Assembly (NCBI GenBank): GCA_020631135.1
Contig: JAHDHU010000018.1
Coordinates: forward strand, 11,955 to 46,085
DNA length: 34,131 bases
Direction: 5' to 3'
Origin: Saprospiraceae bacterium
GTDB taxonomy: Bacteria > Bacteroidota > Bacteroidia > Chitinophagales > Saprospiraceae
Part shown: positions 33,645-34,131 of the stretch, piece after piece
How the letters are laid out: every line of letters starts with the position of its first letter
Position numbering within the stretch: position 1 is the stretch's first letter
Translations under genes and position numbers: made by a program
Notes under the pieces: generated by a model
Database searches by the model: none
What the model saw: only the letters and a program-made list of their open reading frames with translations
What the model was told of the DNA's origin: nothing

Positions 33645-34131
33645 ATGAGAATAAACAAACTTACGTTTCTTGTGGCCCTTATGTGCCTATCTTACGGGAT
33701 GTCATATGCATGTCATCCTACGCAATTGATTAATCTTTCTATTACCACGGATCCTGCAACGGGAACTATTACCATGAATGGGGAGCATGATTTCGATGTT
33801 TCTTTTGGTTCCTATACTATTAATTCCGTTGCTGTAATGGATATGGGGGTTACTACTGTAACTTGTACGGATTGTCAAGCCGATATTACTTGTGTAGCTT
33901 CTGAATGGTCTATGGAATTGGTTGTTTGGTGTAGCAACGCAACTGAGGCTGATGGAACAAGCATGACTGTAGCACTTGGTGGTGGTCCGTATACTGGATG
34001 CGATTTTGGACCTGCTTACGATTTGTCAGGTTGTGATATAATCGATCCTTTTTTACAGGCTCAATCAGATGCACAAGTACAAACAGTGGCTTACCCTCCA
34101 TTGGTTTTTTCTGGATTATGTCCGGGTGGTA
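33645..34131 (+). CDS. Secreted Cys-containing protein, 3'-truncated by the window
   Basis: ATG at 33645 opens a frame that runs off the right edge; 162 codons are visible. A signal peptide (MRINKLTFLVALMCLSYGMS) ends before YACHP. The mature part is beta-rich with several Cys (VTCTDCQADITC, VVWCSN, YTGCDFGPAYDLSGCD). A T9SS sorting domain may lie beyond the edge. I do not recognise the family. It follows the synthase-like gene on the same strand after 120 bp. It could be a substrate of the two membrane proteins, but only position supports that. Confidence 0.7.
   Translation, partial: MRINKLTFLVALMCLSYGMSYACHPTQLINLSITTDPATGTITMNGEHDFDVSFGSYTINSVAVMDMGVTTVTCTDCQADITCVASEWSMELVVWCSNATEADGTSMTVALGGGPYTGCDFGPAYDLSGCDIIDPFLQAQSDAQVQTVAYPPLVFSGLCPGG

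Overview
The window looks like a chromosomal piece of an AT-rich member of the Bacteroidota, possibly a Saprospiria-like lineage (that finer placement is inference). The evidence is three proteins with type IX secretion (T9SS) C-terminal sorting domains, SprB-type adhesin repeats, lipoproteins with Bacteroidota-style lipoboxes, few Shine-Dalgarno-like sites, matches to the Bacteroidota TAnnTTTG -7 promoter element, and a long-form urocanate hydratase.

Layout. (1) 1-4860: the 3' part of a giant surface adhesin (SprB repeats, four DUF11 modules, three SdrD-B modules, a beta-sandwich linker, a T9SS sorting domain). (2) 5116-12419: a tandem paralogue of about 2,434 residues. It is interrupted by an in-frame TAG inside the signal peptide and a frameshift just before the sorting region, so as written it loses both export signals. 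(3) 12591-12664: tRNA-Arg(TCT), preceded by a perfect 16-bp palindrome, then a scrambled small secreted-protein gene (13086-13442). (4) 13538-19605, minus strand: a seven-gene unit running HPF-like protein (frameshifted), two small conserved proteins, a peptidase-less type I-like ABC exporter, an HlyD adaptor, an acyl-CoA thioesterase and a TolC-like outer membrane protein. A divergent TetR regulator (19712-20386) lies across an intergenic region with a 15-bp palindrome, the probable operator. (5) 20622-21506: a small secreted protein and a DoxX-like membrane protein. (6) 21522-25096, minus strand: hutH-hutU, the first two steps of histidine degradation. (7) 25254-28841, plus strand: an amidase-signature lipoprotein, a secreted charged helical protein and a short T9SS cargo protein. 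(8) 28899-30128, minus strand: an M11-like zinc metalloprotease lipoprotein. (9) 30293-33524: two overlapping genes with related spermidine-synthase-type membrane domains. The first carries a lipoprotein/thioredoxin-like domain where the enzyme domain should be; the second carries the SAM-binding synthase-like domain. A Cys-containing secreted protein follows and is cut by the window end.

How they work together. The ABC, HlyD and TolC genes would form an envelope-spanning exporter; one-base stop/start overlaps couple HlyD, thioesterase and TolC translation, and the TetR protein is the likely local regulator. HutH and HutU act in sequence (histidine to urocanate to imidazolone propionate). The 30-34 kb cluster is the best candidate for an undescribed system: a membrane-anchored thioredoxin-like domain, a membrane-bound SAM-dependent enzyme and a Cys-bearing exported protein, with a secreted protease next door. 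Five reading-frame lesions fall between 5.1 and 19.6 kb and none were noticed elsewhere, so part of the apparent gene decay may be assembly error; this has to be settled before any biological reading.
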